Source: Oscillibacter sp.
GTDB lineage: Bacteria; Bacillota; Clostridia; Oscillospirales; Oscillospiraceae
Length of the DNA: 7,755 bases
Reading direction: 5' to 3'
Assembly: GCA_022796315.1 (NCBI GenBank)
Contig: JAAWIL010000092.1
Coordinates: forward strand, 1 to 7,755
Part shown: piece after piece, positions 1 through 6,090 of the stretch
How positions within the stretch are numbered: position 1 is the stretch's first letter
Layout: each line of letters begins with the position of its first letter
Made by a program: the position numbers and the translations under genes
The notes under the pieces: model-generated
What the model was told of the DNA's origin: nothing
The model's database searches: none
The model's input: the letters and a program-made list of their open reading frames with translations, nothing else

Positions 1-92
1 GCTACGTTATCGTCCTTGACGGGCGTCAGCCCGCCTGCGTCCTCTGCCTTGCCCTGCGAAAATCCCGCTCCAAGCCCAAGTCCGCTTTCTGA
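1..92 (+). CDS. possible 3' end of an unidentified gene (5' end outside window)
   Basis: The frame that starts a codon at base 3 stays open for 29 codons and ends at TGA 90-92. Its third codon positions are mostly G or C (about three quarters by my count), as in the definite genes here, and the predicted end is basic (RKSRSKPKSAF). The other open frames in this stretch, one on each strand, look less like coding sequence. The fragment is too short for a family assignment. The partner or activase gene of the downstream dehydratase-like protein would be a natural neighbour, but nothing in these 29 residues shows that. Confidence 0.35.
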   Translation, partial: YVIVLDGRQPACVLCLALRKSRSKPKSAF

Positions 93-189
93 CTGGATGA
101 AGCACTAGGCTCTGTCTTTAAACCGCCAAAACACCGTCTCGGGGCGTCCTTCCGGAACCATCCTAATCAACGAACAAGGTCGTGATCCT

Positions 190-1380
190 ATGCCCTCCCC
201 CAAAACGCTGCTGATTCCCGCCCTGCTGGACGTCCACTGGCCCCTCCTCCGCTGGGTGTTCGCCACGCCGGAGTGGGAACCTGTCATCCTGGAGCATAAC
301 CGCGCCCAGGTGGAGGACGCCGGCCTGCGGAACACCCACAACGACCTGTGCTATCCCTTCGTCCTCATCACCGGGCAGGTGCTCCGGGCTCTGCGGTCCG
401 GGGCGTATGACCTCGCCCGCACCGGCGTGCTGATCTCCCAGACCGGCGACGGCTGCCGGGGCTCCTGCCTGATCCGCCTGCTGCGGCCGGTGCTGGACCG
501 GGAGGGCTTCGCCCAGGTGCCCCTGCTGAGCCTGAACACCCGGGGTCTGGAGCCTGCCTCCGCCTTCCCCATCACGCCGGGGATGGCCCCCCGGGCCCTG
601 GCGGCGGCCTTCTGGGGGGATGCCCTGCTCTTGCTCGGGAATCAGGTCCGCCCCCTGGAGAAGCGCCCCGGAGAGACGGACGCCCTGGTCCGGGACTGGC
701 AGGCCCGCCTCTCCCGGAGCCTGGAGGCCGGCCGGGGCCTCTCACTCCACGCCGTCCTCCGCCGCTGCCGCGAGATGGCCCAGGACTTCCGCTCCCTGGA
801 AACCGACGGGGAACGGCCAATACAAGAAGTAGCTCTTGTCGGGGATATCTACTCGAAGTATTGTTCCCTGGGGAACTGGAACCTGACGGAGTACCTGGAG
901 CGCCGGGGCTGCCGGGTCTGGGTCAACGGCCTGACCTGGTACGCCCTGTACTATTTGGACAGCCACCTGGAGCTGGGCCCCGCGCCCATGCGCCTGGGCG
1001 GGAAGACCCTGGCCGCCCTGGGCGGCCCCATGCAGCGCCGCTTCATCCGGGTTCTCCGGGAGGCGGGCTTCACGGTTCTGCCCCCCTATCCGGCCCTCAA
1101 GGCGCTGGAGCGGGCGAAGCTGGGCGGCTCCCGGTGCGCCCTTGGAAGCGGCTGGCTCCTGGCGGCGGAGGCCGCCGGCTGGGTGGAGACGGGCTGCCGG
1201 AAGGTCCTCAGCGCCCTGCCCTTCCAATGCCTGCCGGGGCACATCTACGGGCGGGGGCGGTACGCCGCCCTTCAGCGGCAGCTGCCGGGGAGCCTGATCG
1301 TGGGGGTGGACTACGACGCGGGACTCCGGGACGTGACGGTGGAGTCCAGGGTGCGGATGCTGGTGGATACGGAGCTGTGA
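190..1380 (+). CDS. 2-hydroxyacyl-CoA dehydratase-like protein (COG3581 / DUF2229 type)
   Basis: This 396-residue protein resembles the C-terminal part of the large BcrA/BadF-activase plus dehydratase fusion proteins of clostridia, which also exist as separate subunits. Family-like motifs are NDLCYPF (51-57), QTGDGCRGSCLIRLL (84-98), GDIYSKYCSLGNWNLTEYL (218-236), CLPGHIYGRG (347-356) and a terminal VDYDAG (373-378). Cys54, Cys89, Cys93 and Cys347 fall in these motifs and are candidate Fe-S ligands. Characterised relatives (HgdB, BcrB/C) dehydrate or reduce acyl-CoA substrates with a separate ATP-driven [4Fe-4S] activator, but the COG3581 branch has no firmly established substrate. The activase half (an ASKHA ATPase) is absent here and would have to be encoded upstream or elsewhere. 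I see no signal peptide or membrane segment, so the protein is probably cytoplasmic. The ATG at 190 follows a modest AAGG (176-179) at a usable distance. The gene ends at a terminator of its own. Confidence 0.75.
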   Translation: MPSPKTLLIPALLDVHWPLLRWVFATPEWEPVILEHNRAQVEDAGLRNTHNDLCYPFVLITGQVLRALRSGAYDLARTGVLISQTGDGCRGSCLIRLLRPVLDREGFAQVPLLSLNTRGLEPASAFPITPGMAPRALAAAFWGDALLLLGNQVRPLEKRPGETDALVRDWQARLSRSLEAGRGLSLHAVLRRCREMAQDFRSLETDGERPIQEVALVGDIYSKYCSLGNWNLTEYLERRGCRVWVNGLTWYALYYLDSHLELGPAPMRLGGKTLAALGGPMQRRFIRVLREAGFTVLPPYPALKALERAKLGGSRCALGSGWLLAAEAAGWVETGCRKVLSALPFQCLPGHIYGRGRYAALQRQLPGSLIVGVDYDAGLRDVTVESRVRMLVDTEL

Positions 1381-1387
1381 GGAGTGT

Positions 1388-1428
1388 GGGACGGCGGGGC
1401 GGCATAGCCGTTCCGCCCTCCTCTTTTT
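1388..1428 (+). terminator. intrinsic terminator of the dehydratase-like gene
   Basis: GGCGGGGCGG (1393-1402) pairs with CCGTTCCGCC (1408-1417), including two G-U pairs, around the 5-base loop CATAG. Four more pairs (1388-1391 with 1419-1422) extend the stem beyond one C-C mismatch. A T-rich stretch with a T5 run (1424-1428) follows. It lies 8 bases after the stop codon, as expected for a Rho-independent terminator, and separates this gene from secA. Confidence 0.75.
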
Positions 1429-1481
1429 CCTCTGCCGCGCGGGAGGCTTTGTAAACTTTTTTCCGCTCCCCTGGATTTTCT

Positions 1482-1510
1482 TTGCAATCTCCGCGAAATT
1501 GTGGTATGCT
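1482..1510 (+). promoter_or_regulatory. sigma-A type promoter of secA (extended -10)
   Basis: TTGCAA (1482-1487) and TATGCT (1505-1510) are separated by exactly 17 bases, and TG at 1502-1503 gives an extended -10. Transcription would begin near 1517, leaving a leader of about 75 bases before secA. The placement also argues against longer readings of SecA, because the in-frame TTG at 1482 and ATG at 1506 lie inside the promoter and would not be in the mRNA. Confidence 0.7.
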
Positions 1511-1592
1511 ATTTTTGTTTTTTTATGGGCAAATCCAGAAAAATCTTCCCTTTCTCAGGAAAGACTGCACGCGAAAGGATGTTTATAAAATC

Positions 1593-4343
1593 ATGGGTCT
1601 CTTCAAATCAATTTTCGGCGACTACAGCTCCCGGGAGCTGAAAGCGATCTACCCCATTGTGGACAGAATCGAGGCCATGGCAGAGGAATACAAGGCCATG
1701 ACCGACGCCCAGCTCCAGGCCAAGACCACCGAGTTCAAAGAGCGCCTCGCCGGCGGCGAGACACTGGACGATATTCTCCCCGAGGCCTTCGCCACCGCCC
1801 GGGAGGCCGCCGACCGCGTCCTGGGGATGCGCCCCTACCGGGTGCAGCTGGTGGGCGGCATCATCCTCCACCAGGGGCGGATCGCCGAGATGAAGACCGG
1901 AGAGGGCAAGACCCTGGTGGCCACGCTCCCGGCCTATCTGAACGCCCTGGCGGGCCGGGGCGTCCACGTGGTCACCGTCAACGACTATCTGGCCAAGCGC
2001 GACTCGGAGTGGATGGGCAAGGTCCACCGCTTCCTGGGCCTCAAGGTGGGCCTCATTGTCCACGGGCTCACCAGCAGGGAGCGCCAGGAGGCCTATGCCG
2101 CCGACATTACCTACGGCACCAACAACGAGATGGGCTTTGACTACCTGCGGGACAATATGTGCATCTACGCCAGCGAGCTGGTGCAGCGGGGCCACGCCTT
2201 CGCCATCGTGGACGAGGTGGACTCCATCCTCATCGACGAGGCCCGGACGCCCCTGATCATCTCCGGCCAGGGGGAGAAGTCCACCCAGCTCTATGACATG
2301 GCGGAGATGCTGGTGGCCCGGTTCAAGAAGCAGGTGGTGGCCCAGGTGGACAACAAGGAGGAAGAGGACTCGGACATCGACGCGGACTATGTGGTGGACG
2401 AGAAGGCCAAAACCGCCACCCTCACCGCCCGGGGCATCGCCAAGGCGGAGGAGTTCTTCCACCTGGAGAACCTCTCCGACCCGGAAAACGCCACCATCTC
2501 CCACCACATCAACCAGGCCATCAAGGCCCACGGCACCATGCGGCGGGACGTGGACTACGTGGTCAAGGACGGCGAGGTGATCATTGTGGACGAGTTCACC
2601 GGCCGCCTCATGTTCGGCCGGCGGTACTCCAACGGCCTCCACCAGGCCATTGAGGCCAAGGAGCACGTGACCGTGGCCAGCGAGAACCGGACCCTCGCCA
2701 CCATCACCTTCCAGAACTACTTCCGGCTCTACGACAAGCTCTCCGGCATGACCGGCACCGCCATGACGGAGCAGGAGGAGTTCGGCACCATCTACAACCT
2801 GGACATTGTGGAGATCCCCACCAACCGCCCCAACCAGCGCAGCGACCACCACGACGTGGTGTACAAAACGGAGGCCGGCAAGTTCCGGGCGGTGATCGAG
2901 CAGATCAAGGAGTGCCACGAAAAGGGCCAGCCGGTTCTGGTGGGCACGGTCTCCATTGAGAAAAACGAGATCCTGGGCAAGCTCCTGGCCAAGGAGGGCA
3001 TCCGCCACAACCTCCTCAACGCCAAAAACCACGAGAAGGAAGCGGAGATCGTGGCCCAGGCAGGCAAGTTCGGCGCCGTCACCGTGGCCACCAACATGGC
3101 CGGCCGAGGCACCGACATCATGCTGGGCGGCAACGCCGAGTATCTGGCCCGGGCGGACCTGGTGAAGGCCGGGTACTCCGAGGAGGTCATCGTGGACGCC
3201 ACCGGCTACGCCGAGACCGACAACCAGGAGATCCTGGAGGCCCGGAAGCTCTTTGCCGAGAAGATGGCCCAGCACAAGGCGGAGATCGCCGACGAGGCGG
3301 AGAAGGTCCGGGCCGCCGGCGGCCTCTTCATCATCGGCACGGAGCGCCACGAGTCCCGCCGGATCGACAACCAGCTCCGGGGCCGCGCGGGCCGCCAGGG
3401 GGACCCCGGCGAGACCCGGTTCTATATCTCCCTGGATGACGACCTCATGCGCCTCTTCGGCGGCGACCGGATCACCGGCATGATGGAGCGGTTCGACCTG
3501 GACGAGGACACCCCCATTGAGAACAAGATGCTGACGAAGGCCATTGAGAACGCCCAGACCACCGTGGAGTCCCGAAACTTCCAGTCCCGGAAGTCCGTGC
3601 TGGAGTATGACGACGTGATGAACAAGCAGCGGGAGATCATCTACGCTCAGCGCCGCCAGGTGCTGGACGGCCTGGACATCAAGGAGACCGTGCTGAACAT
3701 GATGCACACCTCCATTGAAAACCACATCTCCCTGTCCCTCGGCGGGCAGGCCGCCCTGGATGACGCCGGCTACCGGGAGATGATGCGGGGCCTGGAGGGC
3801 ACCTACTTCGCCAAGGGCGCGGTATCCCTCACCGCCCAGGAGGCCGCGGGCAAATCCGCCCAGGAACTGGACGAGCTGTTTACCGCCGCCGCCGAGAAGA
3901 CCTACGAGGCCAAGGAGGCCGAGATCACCTCCCCCATCATGCGGGAGCTGGAGCGGGTCATTATGCTCCGGGTGGTGGACGAGTACTGGATGGACCACAT
4001 CGACGCCATGGACGACCTGAAGCAGGGCATCCGCTTCCAGTCCTACGGAAACAACAACCCGGTGGACGTATACAAGCGGGAGTCCCTGGATATGTTTGAC
4101 GAGATGATCTCCGCCATTCAGGATGAGACGGTGCGGCGGCTGTACTCCGTGCGCCTGCGCAAGGACGAGGAGGTCAAGCGGGAGCGGGTGGCGAAAGGCA
4201 TGGTGGAGAACGTCGGCGGCGACGGGACCGCGCCGAAGAAGCAGCCGGTGAAGGTCAACAAGATCGGGCGGAACGACCCCTGCCCCTGCGGCAGCGGCTT
4301 GAAATGGAAGAAGTGCACGTGCCCGGAATATCACAAGAACTGA
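1593..4343 (+). CDS. secA: preprotein translocase ATPase SecA
   Basis: SecA is the ATPase motor that drives unfolded preproteins through the SecYEG channel; it acts in the cytoplasm and at the inner face of the membrane. The 916-residue protein is full length. It opens with MGLFKSIFG, followed by Walker A MKTGEGKT (100-107), Walker B DEVDSILIDEAR (207-218), the preprotein cross-linking region (about 220-370, with an acidic insert near 250), NBD2 motif TNMAGRGTD (500-508) and the arginine-finger helicase motif QLRGRAGRQGDPG (594-606). The helical scaffold and wing region fills the C-terminal third. A SEC-C zinc tail closes it, with Cys897, Cys899, Cys908 and Cys910. ATG 1593 is preferred because the family normally begins here, an AAAGGA lies at 1574-1579, and upstream in-frame starts lie within the promoter. 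The gene has its own promoter and is flanked by unrelated units. The zinc tail spacing is unusual (CxCx8CxC). Confidence 0.98.
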   Translation: MGLFKSIFGDYSSRELKAIYPIVDRIEAMAEEYKAMTDAQLQAKTTEFKERLAGGETLDDILPEAFATAREAADRVLGMRPYRVQLVGGIILHQGRIAEMKTGEGKTLVATLPAYLNALAGRGVHVVTVNDYLAKRDSEWMGKVHRFLGLKVGLIVHGLTSRERQEAYAADITYGTNNEMGFDYLRDNMCIYASELVQRGHAFAIVDEVDSILIDEARTPLIISGQGEKSTQLYDMAEMLVARFKKQVVAQVDNKEEEDSDIDADYVVDEKAKTATLTARGIAKAEEFFHLENLSDPENATISHHINQAIKAHGTMRRDVDYVVKDGEVIIVDEFTGRLMFGRRYSNGLHQAIEAKEHVTVASENRTLATITFQNYFRLYDKLSGMTGTAMTEQEEFGTIYNLDIVEIPTNRPNQRSDHHDVVYKTEAGKFRAVIEQIKECHEKGQPVLVGTVSIEKNEILGKLLAKEGIRHNLLNAKNHEKEAEIVAQAGKFGAVTVATNMAGRGTDIMLGGNAEYLARADLVKAGYSEEVIVDATGYAETDNQEILEARKLFAEKMAQHKAEIADEAEKVRAAGGLFIIGTERHESRRIDNQLRGRAGRQGDPGETRFYISLDDDLMRLFGGDRITGMMERFDLDEDTPIENKMLTKAIENAQTTVESRNFQSRKSVLEYDDVMNKQREIIYAQRRQVLDGLDIKETVLNMMHTSIENHISLSLGGQAALDDAGYREMMRGLEGTYFAKGAVSLTAQEAAGKSAQELDELFTAAAEKTYEAKEAEITSPIMRELERVIMLRVVDEYWMDHIDAMDDLKQGIRFQSYGNNNPVDVYKRESLDMFDEMISAIQDETVRRLYSVRLRKDEEVKRERVAKGMVENVGGDGTAPKKQPVKVNKIGRNDPCPCGSGLKWKKCTCPEYHKN

Positions 4344-4369
4344 CCCAGGCGAAACATCCGGCTTTTGTT

Positions 4370-4379
4370 CGGCATGCCG
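4370..4379. promoter_or_regulatory. 10-bp perfect palindrome before the orphan gene's promoter
   Basis: CGGCATGCCG is a perfect palindrome ending 2 bases before the -35 element of the downstream promoter and 27 bases after the secA stop. It could be a small operator. It could also be the stem of a poor secA terminator, because TTTGCTTTT follows, but only three pairs can form around a four-base loop. No better secA terminator is visible. Confidence 0.25.
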
Positions 4380-4380
4380 T

Positions 4381-4409
4381 TTGCTTTTCAGAACGCGGGA
4401 TGTTATATT
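4381..4409 (+). promoter_or_regulatory. promoter of the orphan gene (extended -10)
   Basis: TTGCTT (4381-4386) and TATATT (4404-4409, one mismatch to TATAAT) are separated by 17 bases, with TG at 4401-4402 making an extended -10. The predicted start site, near 4416, lies shortly before the AGGA at 4431-4434 and ATG 4442. This implies that the in-frame TTG at 4381, the only way to read the present frame from its beginning, is part of the promoter and is not a start codon. Confidence 0.6.
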
Positions 4410-4430
4410 ATCAGACACAAACAATAAAGT

Positions 4431-4434
4431 AGGA
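4431..4434 (+). promoter_or_regulatory. ribosome binding site that sets the orphan gene start
   Basis: AGGA lies 7 bases before ATG 4442, the best start signal in the region. It points to a frame that is open for only about 40 codons, one base out of phase with the long coding frame that begins immediately afterwards. This is the key evidence that the gene has lost a base in the following T6 run. Confidence 0.55.
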
Positions 4435-4441
4435 CGCGCAT

Positions 4442-5107
4442 ATGAATTTTTTGACAATTGCTTCTATGGGGTTTATGATGTTTCCCGCTGCCAGACCGAG
4501 GGACATTGGCTCGTGGCTTTTCAGGGCACGAAGGCAGAAGTGCGAGAAGCCTATGACGATATAGTCGATCCGGATATGGAAGATGAAGATGAATTTGAGT
4601 ATTGCTTCAAAAACAGGTTTCCCGATTTCGTCCATGACTTTGAGAAAACCCAGCAGCTTTTTGTGAAAAACGTGAGAAAAGGCCGCGAGTGGATGTATGA
4701 GTGGACACCCTGCGAATGGGAGGACTGCCAGGAAAGCGACACGGTGCTTCTGCGGGCGCACAGCCTCGCCCCCTGCGACATTGTACGGATGGAAGAGGAC
4801 GCCCTTTTCTTCGATCTTGTGGACAATACAGACAGTTCGTCGCGCATAATAGGGGCTTATTTCATCTGGCCGTTGGACCCCAAGCTGAATGGATACCTTC
4901 GTTATCTCCATCAGGATTACAAGAATCCGGGATGCTGGATTCCCTGTGCTTACAGCGTCGTCCTGGACCGGAGGGAGGGACAGATTCCCCCGGTTATCAT
5001 TAAGCACGCCGAATTTTCAAGCGATGTGTATGATAAAACCTTTAAAAGCCGGTGTGGAAATAGAATATCACGCTCTGGAAATGCTGGGACTCGAAGTGAA
5101 GGAATGA
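4442..5107 (+). pseudogene. unrecognised cytoplasmic protein gene, apparently frameshifted twice
   Basis: I do not recognise the family. The body of the gene reads in one frame from about 4453 to 5040 and gives an acidic, aromatic-rich, soluble-looking protein with no signal peptide or membrane segment; an acidic run DPDMEDEDEFEY sits near residues 43-54. The best start, ATG 4442 with AGGA upstream, is one base out of frame: a seventh T in the run 4446-4451 would give MNFFDNCFYGVYD. At the other end, dropping one A from 5034-5037 or 5044-5047 restores a credible helical end (AGVEIEYHALEMLGLEVKE) and a stop at 5105-5107. The repaired protein would be about 221 residues. As written, the long frame runs from TTG 4381 to TGA 5190, ends in low-complexity basic residues and overlaps pgeF, which looks unnatural. 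GC content is clearly lower than in both neighbours, suggesting a later arrival. Real decay and homopolymer sequencing errors cannot be told apart here. Confidence 0.65.
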
Positions 5108-5116
5108 ATGACAACC

Positions 5117-5135
5117 TCCCGGCCCTGCTCCGGGA
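5117..5135 (+). other. short hairpin in the pgeF leader
   Basis: TCCCGG (5117-5122) and CCGGGA (5130-5135) form a six-pair stem around a 7-base loop, between the end of the orphan gene and the pgeF ribosome binding site. No T-run follows, so it is a poor terminator. It may be incidental in GC-rich DNA. Confidence 0.25.
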
Positions 5136-5143
5136 TCGCAAGC

Positions 5144-5152
5144 AAAGGAGGT
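5144..5152 (+). promoter_or_regulatory. strong ribosome binding site of pgeF
   Basis: AAAGGAGGT is an almost full anti-16S match with 4 bases between it and ATG 5157. It fixes the pgeF start and suggests high translation. I see no convincing promoter immediately upstream, so pgeF may be read from the orphan gene's promoter or through from secA. Confidence 0.85.
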
Positions 5153-5156
5153 CCCT

Positions 5157-5960
5157 ATGCCCCTGGAAACCCACGAACAAAACGGCTTAACCTGGCTCAC
5201 CGCCCCCAATTTAAGCGGCGTGCGCCACGGCTTTTCCAGCCGCCCAGGCGGCGTTTCCCCCGCCCCCTGGGACAGTTTGAACCTCCGCCCCGGCATGGGG
5301 GACGGGCGGGAGGCCATGCTGGAAAATTACCGCCGCTTCTGCGCGCTTCTCGGCGTGGACATGGAGCGGACCGTCCTCTCCCGGCAGGTCCATGAGACCA
5401 ACGTCCGGGCCTGTACGGCGGAGGACGCCGGGAAGGGCCTCTTCCGGGAGCGGGACTATGACAGCGCCGATGCCCTGGTCACGGACGTGCCGGGGCTGAC
5501 CCTCTTCGTCTTCTCCGCCGACTGCGGAACCGTACTGCTCCACGACCCCCTGGCCGGCTGTATCGGGGCCGTTCACGCCGGGTGGCGGGGCTGTGCCGGG
5601 GGGATTGTGGAGAAGACCGTCCGGGAGATGACCCGCCTCTATGGAGCGGACCCCGCCCGGATGCGGGCGGCCCTGGGGCCCTGCATCGGCCCGTGCTGCT
5701 TTGAGACCGACGGCGATGTGCCGGAGGCCATGGAGGCCTCTTTGGGGGCGGAGGCGAAGCCCTTCCTGGAACGGCGGGGGGCAAAATACCATGTGGATCT
5801 GGCGGGGCTCAACCGCCAATGGCTGCTGCGGGCCGGGCTGGCGGCGGACCACATCGACGTCTGCGGTCTCTGCACCGGCTGCCGTCCGGACCTGTTCTGG
5901 TCCCACCGGAAGCTGGGGGACCAGCGGGGCGTTCAATGCGCCGCCGTCTCCCTGGCGTGA
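5157..5960 (+). CDS. pgeF: peptidoglycan editing factor PgeF / YfiH-YlmD family (laccase-domain) enzyme
   Basis: This 267-residue protein is a full-length member of the laccase-domain family formerly annotated as DUF152 or polyphenol oxidase. In Escherichia coli the homologue (YfiH/PgeF) prevents misincorporation of L-serine into peptidoglycan stem peptides. Other members have been reported to act on purine nucleosides (adenosine phosphorolysis or deamination). The metal-binding signature is complete: QVH with His79, SADC with Cys123 and AVHAGWRG with His140. Family motifs DALVTD (105-110), LGPCIGPCCFE (173-183) and the C-terminal CTGCRPDLFWSHR (239-251) are also present. One departure is ADCGTVLLHDP, where relatives usually have a proline in place of the Thr. 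No signal peptide is seen, so the protein is cytoplasmic. Unlike Bacillus ylmD it is not beside ftsZ or ylmE here. Which activity this protein has cannot be told from sequence alone. Confidence 0.92.
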   Translation: MPLETHEQNGLTWLTAPNLSGVRHGFSSRPGGVSPAPWDSLNLRPGMGDGREAMLENYRRFCALLGVDMERTVLSRQVHETNVRACTAEDAGKGLFRERDYDSADALVTDVPGLTLFVFSADCGTVLLHDPLAGCIGAVHAGWRGCAGGIVEKTVREMTRLYGADPARMRAALGPCIGPCCFETDGDVPEAMEASLGAEAKPFLERRGAKYHVDLAGLNRQWLLRAGLAADHIDVCGLCTGCRPDLFWSHRKLGDQRGVQCAAVSLA

Positions 5961-6000
5961 CGCGGGTGTTTAAACGACTCGGAAGTTTCACGGGAGCGGC

Positions 6001-6044
6001 GTCAGGGATGGTCTCCGGCCAGGAAGCGCCGGGGCTGACCCGGC
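6001..6044 (+). other. mutually exclusive hairpins upstream of the lipoprotein gene
   Basis: CTCCGGC (6013-6019) can pair with GCCGGGG (6028-6034), helped by an outer GTCAG/CTGAC pairing (6001-6005 with 6035-6039). The competing stem GCCGGG (6028-6033) with CCCGGC (6039-6044), loop GCTGA, uses the same bases. Only a weak T-containing stretch (GCTTTATT) lies 11 bases after the second stem. It could be a poor pgeF terminator, a read-through control, or a chance product of high GC. Confidence 0.3.
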
Positions 6045-6090
6045 CCGCCCTGCCGCTTTATTCAACATGATTCAACAATCGGATGGTGCC

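Noticed and set aside
861..1454. 197-codon + strand frame overlapping the end of the dehydratase-like gene
   Set aside because: Pro/Gly/Ala/Arg-rich shadow of the real frame; it runs through the terminator.
1482..1592. Longer SecA beginning at TTG 1482 or ATG 1506
   Set aside because: Both codons lie within the -35 and -10 elements of the predicted promoter; MGLFKSIFG at 1593 is the normal SecA beginning.
1608..4457. 949-codon open frame on the - strand opposite secA
   Set aside because: It mirrors secA codon bias: GC-rich third positions in secA remove stop codons from one antisense frame. The translation is a low-complexity mix of Leu, Gly, Val, His and Asp with no motif, and SecA is certain on the + strand.
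4411..5007. 198-codon open frame on the - strand opposite the orphan gene
   Set aside because: It would end inside the + strand promoter region, and its translation lacks domain-like features, whereas the + strand frame has a promoter, a ribosome binding site and credible protein composition.
5031..5050. Programmed ribosomal frameshift at ACCTTTAAAAGCC in the orphan gene
   Set aside because: The restoring shift is +1, while a -1 slip at this A-run reads only a few codons to a TAG. There is no stop codon in the slip codon nor an internal Shine-Dalgarno as in prfB, and a second break at the other end of the gene favours mutation or sequencing error.
5968..5975. Palindrome GTTTAAAC after pgeF
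   Set aside because: An isolated 8-base palindrome with no associated structure or repeat; most simply chance.
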